Shown piece after piece: positions 1-7,259 of a DNA stretch of 36,732 nucleotides. The stretch's first letter is position 1. Each line of letters starts with the position of its first letter. The position numbers and the translations under genes were made by a program. A model generated the notes under the pieces. It was not told where the DNA came from. It made no database searches and saw only the letters and a program-made list of their open reading frames with translations. The DNA comes from an uncultured Rickettsiella sp. (GTDB taxonomy: Bacteria > Pseudomonadota > Gammaproteobacteria > Diplorickettsiales > Diplorickettsiaceae): NCBI GenBank assembly GCA_947058615.1, contig CAMSHF010000010.1:1-36732 (forward strand), given 5' to 3'.

Positions 1-82
1 CTCTTTGTGTTTTGATTAAAGTTTCTCTCGACTTCTCAAAACGGGTAACCTTACTATTCCTTTGTGTCACATCAAGTCTGAA

Positions 83-283
83 CTATTCCACATAATGCAA
101 GGGCGTACTGCCAAATTTATTTTTAGTTTCTAATAAATAGGGATAACGCTTAATAATTAAATTAATTAAAACCCTAATCTTTTCTAAATTTCCATCAGCT
201 GCAGCAACATGTAACGACGTGTTACCTTTTTCATCTTTTTTTTGTAAACTAGCCTCATATTTTTTTGTTCTATTAAATTCCAT
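83..283 (-). pseudogene. Truncated ankyrin-repeat gene (5' fragment)
   Basis: This 66-codon reading frame starts with the same MEFN as the intact ankyrin gene at 751-2160 and covers its first repeat and the start of its second. It includes GNTSLHVAAADGNLEK (about residues 20-35) and the FGSTPLHY motif near residue 64. It stops two codons after HY, at the point where the intact protein continues for about 400 more residues. None of the three leftward frames in bases 1-82 continues an ankyrin pattern. It is best read as the broken remnant of a duplicated ankyrin gene. A short one-and-a-half-repeat peptide could still be made, because its upstream region is intact and identical to that of the full gene. 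Confidence 0.8.
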
Positions 284-465
284 CTTTATTTACTCCTGAT
301 TTTTCTTAAAAATTTTGTTTGATTTATTTTATAAATAATTAAATAATCATTAAACCAATCAAAATAATTTTAATTAATAGGGTCGTGAGGATATTTAATC
401 GCTAAAATCTGCTTCAAATGATGCACAAAAATTTGAGCCTCTTCTTTACCGACTATTCTAAAATC
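281..465. repeat. Partial duplicate of the ankyrin leader plus dsbD 3' end
   Basis: Bases 281-346 are identical by eye to 2158-2223 (ankyrin start codon and leader). Bases 347-465 match 2350-2468 with about two mismatches (the dsbD-ankyrin spacer and the end of dsbD). The first half is offset by 1877 bases and the second by 2003, so this copy lacks 126 bases present in the other. The break falls in a short direct repeat of the form attaaataa. Homology fades just after 465. Confidence 0.9.
370..465 (-). pseudogene. dsbD 3'-end remnant
   Basis: This stretch encodes the last ~32 codons of dsbD, ending at a TAA matching the stop of the intact gene at 2373. It then diverges at about the codons before the VGKEEAQIF segment. 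No start, membrane region or thioredoxin motif is attached, so it cannot make a DsbD product. Its value is as evidence that the duplicated unit was ankyrin gene plus dsbD, and not the ankyrin gene alone. Confidence 0.85.
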
Positions 466-649
466 GTGCAGTAGAATAAGGCAGAATAGTTACTCTGCTG
501 GATAAAAATGGATGTAAATCTAATTGACCGAAGCACTAGTAATTTTTCTAGTACATTTCGTCCTTTAGATGTAAGGATATATAAACTGCAGTTTTTATTT
601 TCTGTACACATACCTACAATCATGTTCTATAAGTAAATGTGTAATAAGA
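466..649. other. Gene-free spacer with diverged dsbD-upstream-like segment
   Basis: No convincing gene is present. Bases 541-630 share ordered short anchors with the region upstream of intact dsbD (4116-4219): aatttttctagt (541 and 4116), cgtccttta (559 and 4142), a taaact core, and catgttctat (621 and 4210). The spacing is slightly different (90 against 104 bases). This suggests that the duplicated dsbD lost nearly all of its coding region and kept its upstream flank. An alternative is a dispersed intergenic repeat. The similarity was judged by eye and is weaker than that of 281-465. Confidence 0.45.
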
Positions 650-721
650 CAGTGATAAGAGAAAATAGTTTTAGTTGATATACACTTCTGATTAACGCCT
701 AACAAAATTTTCTTATCACTG
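650..721. repeat. Inverted repeat, possible ankyrin-gene terminator hairpin
   Basis: cagtgataaga at 650-660 is the exact reverse complement of tcttatcactg at 711-721. The match extends by aaaat/atttt after one unpaired base, so the arms are about 15 bases with a loop near 45-50 bases. It lies 30 bases beyond the stop codon of the leftward ankyrin gene, where a terminator or mRNA-stabilising hairpin would sit. The long loop and missing U-tract are unusual for an intrinsic terminator. A small non-autonomous element is possible. Confidence 0.5.
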
Positions 722-750
722 TTTCAGTTTATTAACGTAATTTTTCCTCG

Positions 751-2160
751 TTAAAAATATTTAGTTGTCATATTATTGGGAAATGTTTCAATCGCATCAA
801 GAATCTGCTGAAACCTTTCACTCTCCTCATTTCCAGAAGTATTGCTGCTAGAGTTTAGTCCATGCCGACTGCTTAATGCACTGCCAAATAATGATGCTGC
901 CATAGCCAAATGACTCGTCTCAGGATCATTACCCGTGAACTCTCTTTCAGAAATTGAACTCAGGTTGAATGGGCTCACTTCAGCCTGTGTAGCTTGCGGA
1001 TTAGTTGTAAAAAATCTGCTTGTTGAATTCAATGAAGTCAGCGACTCGTTCAATCCCCGCATGTCAAAAGTACTTGGAGATGCTATAGCTTGTGCTTGGG
1101 AGTCTAAGGGACTAGAGTCATAGCGCGTTTTTTTTGAGCGTTGCTGCCTTTTTTCTATTTTATTCTCCTGTGTCGGTCCAAGTAAATTAGCACGAGATAA
1201 GTCTTCATCTCTTATGGAAAAGTTACCTAATTCTTCGACGCTCTCTTGGTGATCTTTATTCATCTCTTTTTCTAAGAGACGAATTAGAGTTAAATATTTC
1301 TGCCGGACTTCCTGGGAATGATCTTCAGATTCTTTTTCTACTTTAGCCAGATCGAGAGGGGTTTGTCCTGCATTATTTTCAGTGTTTATATTTGCACCCT
1401 GCGCAATTAAACTTTGAACAAGCTGAGTATTGGCATACATGCTTGCAATATGTAACGGTGTATCGCCATTGCTATCTTGAGCGTCTATATTCACGCCCGG
1501 ATACTGAAGCAATCCTTTAACAAAAGGCCTGATATCTGGACCCTCTTCATCTTCGCTATTTTTTAAAATAGCTAAATGTAACAGTGTATCATCCCCCTTA
1601 CGCACGGATAAATCTATTTGCTTACCACGAACAAGAAAGTCTATGATATCAAGATTAGCGCTCTCAGCGGCTAAAAATAAAACCGTATCGCCATTAACGT
1701 TCTCAACTTGTACATCTGCACCCTGGGAAATCAGCCATTTCACCGTTTCCGGATGAGGATATTGAGCGGCAGAAAGTAACGGGGTGTTTCCACGATTATC
1801 CCTATCTTCTAAAGAAGAAGAAAGTCCTTGTTCAAAATAAAATTCCACTAAACGTAAATGACCATTCCACGCAGCAGCATGCAATAAGGTTTGATCATAG
1901 ATATCTTTTGTTTTTAAGTCCGCACCTTGATCGACTAAATACTTTACAATATCGAGTTGACCGGCCCAAGTTGCATAATGCAAGGGCGTACTGCCAAATT
2001 TATTTTTGGCTTCAATGATCGTATTTAGTTCTGATTGGGGAAGTGTCTGAAACAATTCTTTAAGGTCATTCAAATTTCCTCGGCTGGCCGCAATATGTAA
2101 AAAAGTATTTCCGTCTTTATACTTTTTATAATTGCGGCTTTCTATTAAATTAAATTCCAT
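751..2160 (-). CDS. Ankyrin-repeat protein, candidate secreted effector
   Basis: The 469-residue protein has seven to eight ankyrin repeats over residues ~16-275. Recognisable starts include GNTFLHIAA (17), GSTPLHYA (56), QTLLHAAA (90), GNTPLLSAA (124), GDTVLFLAA (157), DDTLLHLAI (191), GDTPLHIAS (232) and GQTPLDLAK (265). No signal peptide or membrane segment is seen. Residues ~300-469 are Ser/Thr/Asn-rich and probably disordered. They include a basic cluster at 334-346 that could act as a nuclear-localisation signal, and an EESE stretch at 445-448 about 25 residues from the C-terminus. A C-terminal E-block of this sort is known in Dot/Icm type IV substrates, and ankyrin effectors are common in Legionellales, so secretion into host cells is a reasonable inference. 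The target is unknown. The gene follows dsbD on the same strand, with a 212-base AT-rich gap. Confidence 0.85.
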   Translation of the reverse strand: MEFNLIESRNYKKYKDGNTFLHIAASRGNLNDLKELFQTLPQSELNTIIEAKNKFGSTPLHYATWAGQLDIVKYLVDQGADLKTKDIYDQTLLHAAAWNGHLRLVEFYFEQGLSSSLEDRDNRGNTPLLSAAQYPHPETVKWLISQGADVQVENVNGDTVLFLAAESANLDIIDFLVRGKQIDLSVRKGDDTLLHLAILKNSEDEEGPDIRPFVKGLLQYPGVNIDAQDSNGDTPLHIASMYANTQLVQSLIAQGANINTENNAGQTPLDLAKVEKESEDHSQEVRQKYLTLIRLLEKEMNKDHQESVEELGNFSIRDEDLSRANLLGPTQENKIEKRQQRSKKTRYDSSPLDSQAQAIASPSTFDMRGLNESLTSLNSTSRFFTTNPQATQAEVSPFNLSSISEREFTGNDPETSHLAMAASLFGSALSSRHGLNSSSNTSGNEESERFQQILDAIETFPNNMTTKYF

Positions 2161-2468
2161 CTTTATTTACTCCTGATTTTTCTTAAAAATTTTGTTTGAT
2201 TTATTTTATAAATAATTAAATAACATCGAATAAAAATTATCAAAATTTGTTAAAAAAATCAAGTTTTTATTTCTTCGTTTTGTCTGTTTTTATAATAAAA
2301 TTAGGCTTTAATTATTTTTTTAAAATAAAAAATAATTAAAATTAAATAATCATTAAACCAATCAAAATAATTTTAATTAATAGGGTCGCGAGGATATTTA
2401 ATCGCTAAAATCTGCTTCAAATGATGCACAAAAATTTGAGCCTCTTCTTTACCGACTATTCTAGAATC
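2158..2468. repeat. Partner copy of the 281-465 duplication
   Basis: This segment holds the ankyrin start and leader, the AT-rich spacer and the end of dsbD. Relative to 281-465 it carries an extra 126 bases (about 2224-2349), bounded by short attaaataa direct repeats. A deletion in the other copy by slippage between these repeats is the simplest explanation. Confidence 0.85.
2308..2339. repeat. AT-only hairpin downstream of dsbD
   Basis: A perfect 13-base inverted repeat (2308-2320 with 2327-2339) with a six-base loop contains only A and T. It lies 34 bases past the dsbD stop on the minus strand. It could act as a weak terminator for dsbD or as part of the ankyrin gene's upstream region. 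It falls entirely within the 126 bases absent from the duplicate copy. Confidence 0.5.
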
Positions 2469-4043
2469 TGTCAGCTCTTGTCCACTGGGTGTAAAGAATA
2501 GAAAAGTCGGTGGAGCAATGACGTGGTATTTATGTTCTAAAGCTTGATCCTTTGCATCATTGGCTGTGACATCGGCTCTTAACAAAATAAAAGAGCTCAT
2601 TAAGCACTTAACTTGTGGTGCAGTAAATACAAGCTGTTCCATTTCTTTGCAAGATAAACACCAATTGGCGTAAAAATCGAGGAATACAGGTTTATTCTGT
2701 TTTTTTGCTTGCTTTAAAGCCTCTTTTAATTCAGAAATGCCCTTAATTGTTTTAAAATTATTTATCTCTGAGCTCACTACTTGATTAGGATGCAGAAAAT
2801 GAAAAGGCCGTGAATTATTAGGAATAATTCGTGCCAGCAACCATACTGCCATCACCAGCATTAATATACCTAATATCATTTTAATACCATTCATCCAAGG
2901 CCCTGATTGAGGTATCCATTTACCGGCCGATGTTCCAATAATTAATAAAGGCGCACCGGATCCTAAGCCCAGAACAAATAAAGCAAGCCCACCCAGTAAG
3001 GCGTTACCCGTATTGCCAATATAGGTCAACACACCGACTAAAGGGGCTGTGACACACGGAGAAATAACTAGCGTGGATAAACAACCCATCAGTGCTACGC
3101 CAATATAGTTGCCTCCTTGTTGACGGTTGGTCATATTAATCAATTTTTCATGCCAGCTGGTAGGGAGGCGTAATTCATAGAAACCAAATAAGGAAAAAGC
3201 TAAAAACACAAATAAGGCACAAACAATAATAATAACCCAAGGGCTTTGTAGAAACGCTTGTAAATAACTACCTGCTAAACCTGCAAAAACACCTGCAAGG
3301 GCATAAGTCAATGCCATAGCCAGTACATAGGTTAAAGATAAACTAAAGGCTTTTGCTGTATTTAATTGTTTTTGGCCTAAAATTATAGCGGATAGAACTG
3401 GAATCAAGGGTAAGACACAAGGAGTCAGTGATAACAATAAGCCAAAACCGAAAAAACTAATCAATGTCCAAAAAATGTTATGTCCTGCTAATAAATTTAA
3501 AATTTTACCTTGCTCACTGACGCTTTTAAGCGTCCCTGGTATTTGCTTTTTTGCTTGAGAATTGTTTTCAACACCTACCGTGTCTTGCTTAAGTGGGTTA
3601 TGTCGATTTTCGAAAGGATTCAGTGTGATATATTTAATTACAGGTGGATAGCAAAAACCCGCAATGGCGCAACCTTGATAGTGAATCACCATAGCGAGAG
3701 TTTGTTTGGGTAGGGGATTTGCAAACCTTAACAAGGCCGTAACATGACCTTGATAGACTTCATATGAGCCCATAAATTGATTATGCTTAACAAGTCCTTT
3801 AGGTAAAATCACTGAATGGATACTAAGCGGCTTAGTTTCGAAATGAATTTTACTCTTATAGAGATAATAACCTGGCTTAATATCCCAATCTACCGCCAAT
3901 ATCTTATTATTAAAATTTCGCACTGAAACTTTAAAAACCTGATCCGCCGGTAAAGCCTGTTGGATAGCCTGAGCCGATAAGGTTAACCCACCCAAGCTCA
4001 AACCAAACACTAAAACTTTTATAAACTTTTTTAAACTAAACAA
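2373..4043 (-). CDS. dsbD: Thiol:disulfide interchange protein DsbD
   Basis: DsbD carries electrons from cytoplasmic thioredoxin across the inner membrane to periplasmic DsbC-type and cytochrome-c-maturation proteins. The 556-residue length fits the family (E. coli ~565). In order there is a signal peptide (residues 1-26, ending SAQA), a periplasmic N-terminal domain with the redox pair C115/C121, a membrane domain of about eight helices from ~190 to 405 with conserved cysteines in SLTPC (C209) and ISPC (C330), and a C-terminal thioredoxin-like domain with WCLSC (C462/C465). All six redox cysteines are present. The start is TTG, preceded at about eight bases by AGGA. No ATG occurs in frame before residue ~107, and the signal peptide needs this start. 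A fragment of its 3' end is duplicated at 370-465. Confidence 0.95.
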   Translation of the reverse strand: MFSLKKFIKVLVFGLSLGGLTLSAQAIQQALPADQVFKVSVRNFNNKILAVDWDIKPGYYLYKSKIHFETKPLSIHSVILPKGLVKHNQFMGSYEVYQGHVTALLRFANPLPKQTLAMVIHYQGCAIAGFCYPPVIKYITLNPFENRHNPLKQDTVGVENNSQAKKQIPGTLKSVSEQGKILNLLAGHNIFWTLISFFGFGLLLSLTPCVLPLIPVLSAIILGQKQLNTAKAFSLSLTYVLAMALTYALAGVFAGLAGSYLQAFLQSPWVIIIVCALFVFLAFSLFGFYELRLPTSWHEKLINMTNRQQGGNYIGVALMGCLSTLVISPCVTAPLVGVLTYIGNTGNALLGGLALFVLGLGSGAPLLIIGTSAGKWIPQSGPWMNGIKMILGILMLVMAVWLLARIIPNNSRPFHFLHPNQVVSSEINNFKTIKGISELKEALKQAKKQNKPVFLDFYANWCLSCKEMEQLVFTAPQVKCLMSSFILLRADVTANDAKDQALEHKYHVIAPPTFLFFTPSGQELTDSRIVGKEEAQIFVHHLKQILAIKYPRDPIN

Positions 4044-4385
4044 AATAGTTTTCCTATAAGTAAAGAGAGCTATGAATAACTCGCCTTAAATTACGTAGAT
4101 AAGACCTTTCCAATCAATTTTTCTAGTGCCTATCAGTATATCGTCCTTTAAACACAAGAATAGTTCATAAACTAAGATTTTTTGTCGCCATTGCGCATAT
4201 ATTTACAAGCATGTTCTATTGACGTTACTCGAAAAGCCATGCTTCTGACTCATCCTTGCTAAAATGACCTACGCGTGTTAGCTAATTTTAGCAAAAAAAA
4301 CAAGTCCTGCTTTAAATTTTTAAGAAAAATTGGGTCTTAATTTTATTAAGCGATTAAGAAATTCAAAAAATCCGACAAAAGACGC
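4044..4385. other. Divergent intergenic region between dsbD and fis
   Basis: No gene is seen here. The dsbD-proximal part (4116-4219) shares short ordered anchors with 541-630. The rest is AT-rich and must contain the leftward dsbD promoter, which I cannot place confidently. In many gammaproteobacteria fis follows dusB, but no dusB is present. Confidence 0.6.
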
Positions 4386-4414
4386 TTGTCGCAACCTCTT
4401 AGCTACTATATCAT
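4386..4414 (+). promoter_or_regulatory. Candidate sigma70 promoter of fis
   Basis: TTGTCG (4386-4391) and TATCAT (4409-4414) are separated by 17 bases and lie about 45 bases before the preferred fis start. The -10 matches the consensus in five of six positions and the -35 in four. This is a prediction from pattern only. Confidence 0.35.
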
Positions 4415-4456
4415 GGAAACTCCTCTGACCTAGTCAAGACTCAAAGGATAATGTAT

Positions 4457-4747
4457 ATGCAAAATGCACTTGATCAACTTCCTGTTCTACCTATCCAGGT
4501 TGCTAGCGCTGGAACACCACAACAGCCGCTAAAAACTTATGTTGAACAGGCTTTAGAAAACTACTTTTCACAATTAGATGGGAACTCACCCTCTAATCTG
4601 TATGGCCTTGTTTTAGCTGAGGTTGAATCCCCTTTGTTGGAAGTGGTATTACGCCAAACCCGTGGGAACCAAACTAAAGCGGCTAAATTGCTCGGTATCA
4701 GCCGAGGCACTTTACGCAAAAAATTAAAACAATGCGATCTCGCCTAA
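4457..4747 (+). CDS. fis: DNA-binding protein Fis
   Basis: Fis is a homodimeric nucleoid protein that bends DNA and activates rRNA and tRNA promoters. The C-terminal half is unmistakable: [20 protein letters not shown] followed by [12 protein letters not shown], the helix-turn-helix of the Fis/NtrC C-terminal family. An ATG at 4451 would give 98 residues (MYMQN...). Its AAGGA lies only two bases upstream, while the ATG at 4457 has the same AAGGA eight bases away, so I prefer 4457 (96 residues). The gene stands alone, without the usual upstream dusB. It may be monocistronic from the candidate promoter at 4386-4414. Confidence 0.95.
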   Translation: MQNALDQLPVLPIQVASAGTPQQPLKTYVEQALENYFSQLDGNSPSNLYGLVLAEVESPLLEVVLRQTRGNQTKAAKLLGISRGTLRKKLKQCDLA

Positions 4748-5067
4748 ATCATAGAGTCCAGTAAACAAACCTCTCTTGCATATAAAAAAATAACAACAAG
4801 AAAAAAACAAACATCGTTGACTGAGAACAAGAAAGAATCTATTGCAACTGGATATCCTGGTTTTTTGTAAAAATACCTTCATTTTGGGGAATTGGCTTGC
4901 ATTAACTGCCCATATTATCCCCTTTTGTTCATCTATTTCTTCGCTAACCCATTAATGCTTGCCTGGTTCTTTTTATTTTGCGTATTTATTGGACTGCTTC
5001 GTTTATTTGCCTATGGCTAAAAATGTAAAACGGCTTATACTTATGCAATAAAAATTGAGTGAATCGC
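4748..5067. other. Gene-poor region between fis and tRNA-Met, with a possible tiny ORF
   Basis: No recognised gene is present. A 21-codon frame, ATG at 4955 to TAA at 5020, would encode a very hydrophobic peptide starting MLAWFFLFCVF. The frame stays open upstream to about 4872 without a better ATG. No good ribosome-binding site precedes it, so I do not call it a gene. Confidence 0.3.
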
Positions 5068-5097
5068 TTGACAGATTCCCCATGGCTTTAGCACAAT
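5068..5097 (+). promoter_or_regulatory. Promoter of tRNA-Met
   Basis: A perfect -35 TTGACA (5068-5073) is followed after 18 bases by CACAAT (5092-5097). This places the transcription start around 5103-5105, a few bases before the mature tRNA 5' end. Confidence 0.6.
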
Positions 5098-5109
5098 AAG
5101 CCACTCTTT

Positions 5110-5186
5110 GGCTATGTAGCTCAGTTGGTTAGAGCACAGCATTCATAATGCTGGTGTCGGTGGTTCGAGCCCACCCATAGCCACCA
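5110..5186 (+). tRNA. tRNA-Met (CAT), elongator
   Basis: A full cloverleaf is visible: acceptor stem GGCTATG/CATAGCC, D arm GCTC/GAGC, anticodon stem CAGCA/TGCTG around loop TTCATAA (anticodon CAT), T arm GGTGG/CCACC with TTCGAGC, discriminator A and encoded CCA. The sequence closely resembles E. coli elongator tRNA-Met. The perfect 1-72 pairing and the absence of the initiator's three G-C anticodon-stem pairs argue against initiator tRNA. Confidence 0.95.
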
Positions 5187-5234
5187 AAACTATCTTTTTA
5201 TTAATGGAAGAAGCATCTCATAATTGTCAGGTAC

Positions 5235-6623
5235 CTAAGCCACTGTCTCTTGCAAACTAATTTGTTGAATGACAGCCAAGGCTTCCGTTAATTGTGCAAC
5301 GGGAAATACCGACAATCCATTAATGATTTGTTTACTTACATTGGCTTTGGGAATAAGCGCTGATTTAAAACCATGTTTTGCCGCATCGCGTAAACGTTCC
5401 TGACCATTAGCGACGGGGCGAATTTCTCCCGATAAACCCACTTCACCAAATACCAAACAATCTTCCGGAAAAGGTTTATTTCGCAAACTGGATAACACCG
5501 CTAATAAGACCGGCAAATCCGCAGCCGTTTCCAACAAACGTACACCCCCTACTACATTAATAAAAACATCTTGATCGGTTGTCATAATACCCGCATGGCG
5601 ATGTAATACCGCTAACAACATCGCTAAACGATTACTTTCTAAACCCACCGTCACTCGTCGGGGATTCCCCAAGTGACTCTGATCCACTAAGGCTTGTACT
5701 TCCACTAATAAAGGCCGACTTCCCTGCCATGTCGCCGTAACCAGACTCCCTGAAACAGTCAAGCCAGATCGAGATAATAACATCGCGGAAGGATTACTGA
5801 CTTCACGTAATCCTTTCTCCGTCATGATAAATACACCTAGTTCATTCACTGCACCAAAACGGTTTTTAACGGATCGTATCAAACGATGTCGGCTCTCAGA
5901 CTCACCTTCGAAATACAAAACCGTATCGACCATATGCTCTAAAACACGAGGCCCTGCAAGCGATCCCTCCTTAGTCACATGTCCCACTAAAAATAAGGCG
6001 ATACCCGTTTGCTTAGCTAAACGGGTTAATTGCATAGCACTCTCTCTTACTTGGCCGACGGCACCAGGAGCCGACTGAAGTAAATCAGTATGCATCGTTT
6101 GTATCGAGTCAATCACTAGAACCTGAGGTTTTTCTTGTAAAGCGTGCTTTAAAATACTTTCCACGCGCGTTTCAGTCAGGAGACGAATTCTTTTTTGTGG
6201 CAAACCTAGGCGCTGAGCACGTATCGCCACTTGTTGCAAGGACTCTTCTCCCGTAATGTAAAGAACATTAAGCGTTTCGCTCAACTGACAGAGACTTTGT
6301 AGGAGTAAGGTCGATTTACCGATACCTGGATCACCGCCCATCAGTATCACTGAACCTGGAACGATTCCCCCACCAAGAACTCTATCCAGCTCTTCAATTC
6401 TTGAAGAAAATCGATGTATTTCACTTAACTGAACACTTTTTAAATCGGTTATTTGGGCCTCAGCCGCTGTATAGCCATTCGATCGTGGCAGCGCATAGGA
6501 AATGCACCGTGCAGTTTCTTCTACTAAACTATTCCATGCTTGGCATTCACTACATTGGCCCGACCATTGTAAAAACTGGCCTCCGCAGGATTGACAACTG
6601 TAGACACGTTTGGGTTTAGACAT
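5235..6623 (-). CDS. radA: DNA repair protein RadA
   Basis: RadA (Sms) is a RecA-like ATPase/helicase that promotes branch migration during recombination. From the preferred start the protein has about 462 residues (E. coli 460). An N-terminal four-cysteine zinc finger reads CQSCGG...CSEC. The Walker A GGDPGIGKST follows about 95 residues in, then the RadA-specific KNRFG motif about 253 residues in, and a C-terminal Lon-protease-like domain. An upstream ATG at 6656 would add 11 residues. The family begins just before the zinc finger (MSKPKRVYSC), so 6623 is chosen. That start overlaps the 3' end of gmhB by eight bases, suggesting translational coupling. Confidence 0.95.
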   Translation of the reverse strand: MSKPKRVYSCQSCGGQFLQWSGQCSECQAWNSLVEETARCISYALPRSNGYTAAEAQITDLKSVQLSEIHRFSSRIEELDRVLGGGIVPGSVILMGGDPGIGKSTLLLQSLCQLSETLNVLYITGEESLQQVAIRAQRLGLPQKRIRLLTETRVESILKHALQEKPQVLVIDSIQTMHTDLLQSAPGAVGQVRESAMQLTRLAKQTGIALFLVGHVTKEGSLAGPRVLEHMVDTVLYFEGESESRHRLIRSVKNRFGAVNELGVFIMTEKGLREVSNPSAMLLSRSGLTVSGSLVTATWQGSRPLLVEVQALVDQSHLGNPRRVTVGLESNRLAMLLAVLHRHAGIMTTDQDVFINVVGGVRLLETAADLPVLLAVLSSLRNKPFPEDCLVFGEVGLSGEIRPVANGQERLRDAAKHGFKSALIPKANVSKQIINGLSVFPVAQLTEALAVIQQISLQETVA

Positions 6624-7179
6624 GCGGCTCTTTCTGTAATAATTTTCGTATGGCACTTAATAAATCGGGAAAAACAGGAATCTCATCGACTAATTCACGA
6701 TTATTTAATAAGGTCTGCTCCCCATTACCTGTTAACACTAAGATAGGCTCGCAACCCACTTTTAGCGCCGATTTGATATCACGTAGCGAATCACCAATAG
6801 AGATAATACCCCTTAAATCGAGTTGGTAATAGTCAGCTATTTGTTCAAATAAACCAATACCCGGTTTACGGCAAGTACAATGGTCGTCAGGTAGATGAGG
6901 ACAATAAAACACCTGATCCACTTTGCCTCCTAGGGCTTTTACGCTATTCAACATTTTTCGATGTATCAGTGCTAAATCTGCTTCAGTATAATAACCTCGA
7001 CCCACACCGGATTGATTAGTCGCCACAGCGATGGTGTAACCGGCCTGAGTCAGTAAGGCAATGGCTTCTAAACTCCCGGGAATGGGTAACCATTCTTCGG
7101 GTGTCTTTATATAGTTCTTGGATTCATAATTAATCACACCATCCCGATCCAGAATGATAAATGCCCGGTTTTTAGCCAT
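6616..7179 (-). CDS. gmhB: D-glycero-beta-D-manno-heptose-1,7-bisphosphate 7-phosphatase
   Basis: GmhB removes the C7 phosphate in the ADP-heptose branch that supplies LPS inner core. The 187-residue protein is a HAD phosphatase: nucleophile motif LDRDGVIN (D11, D13), TNQSGVGRGY near 54-63, the GmhB-specific zinc loop with C93, H95, C101 and C103 (CPHLPDDHCTC), RKPGIG, and the Mg-binding IGDSLRD near 128-134. The start has a good AAGGAG at about six bases. It is upstream of and overlaps radA. It implies that the organism still makes heptose-containing LPS. Confidence 0.95.
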   Translation of the reverse strand: MAKNRAFIILDRDGVINYESKNYIKTPEEWLPIPGSLEAIALLTQAGYTIAVATNQSGVGRGYYTEADLALIHRKMLNSVKALGGKVDQVFYCPHLPDDHCTCRKPGIGLFEQIADYYQLDLRGIISIGDSLRDIKSALKVGCEPILVLTGNGEQTLLNNRELVDEIPVFPDLLSAIRKLLQKEPHV

Positions 7180-7259
7180 TTTTACTCCTTTTTTAAGATT
7201 TTCTTAATAACTCAGGTCTATACTTTTTAGATATTTAGTCGTCTCATCAGAAACAATTT

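Noticed and set aside
1-82. Possible transposase or further ankyrin remnant at the left edge
   Set aside because: None of the frames on either strand gave a recognisable protein segment, and the stretch is cut by the window edge.
935-1123. 62-codon frame antisense to the ankyrin gene
   Set aside because: No ribosome-binding site or recognisable features; explained by the codon pattern of the real gene.
4850-4857. ggatatcc palindrome followed by a T run after fis
   Set aside because: An eight-base palindrome has no loop to form a hairpin, so it is not credible as a terminator.
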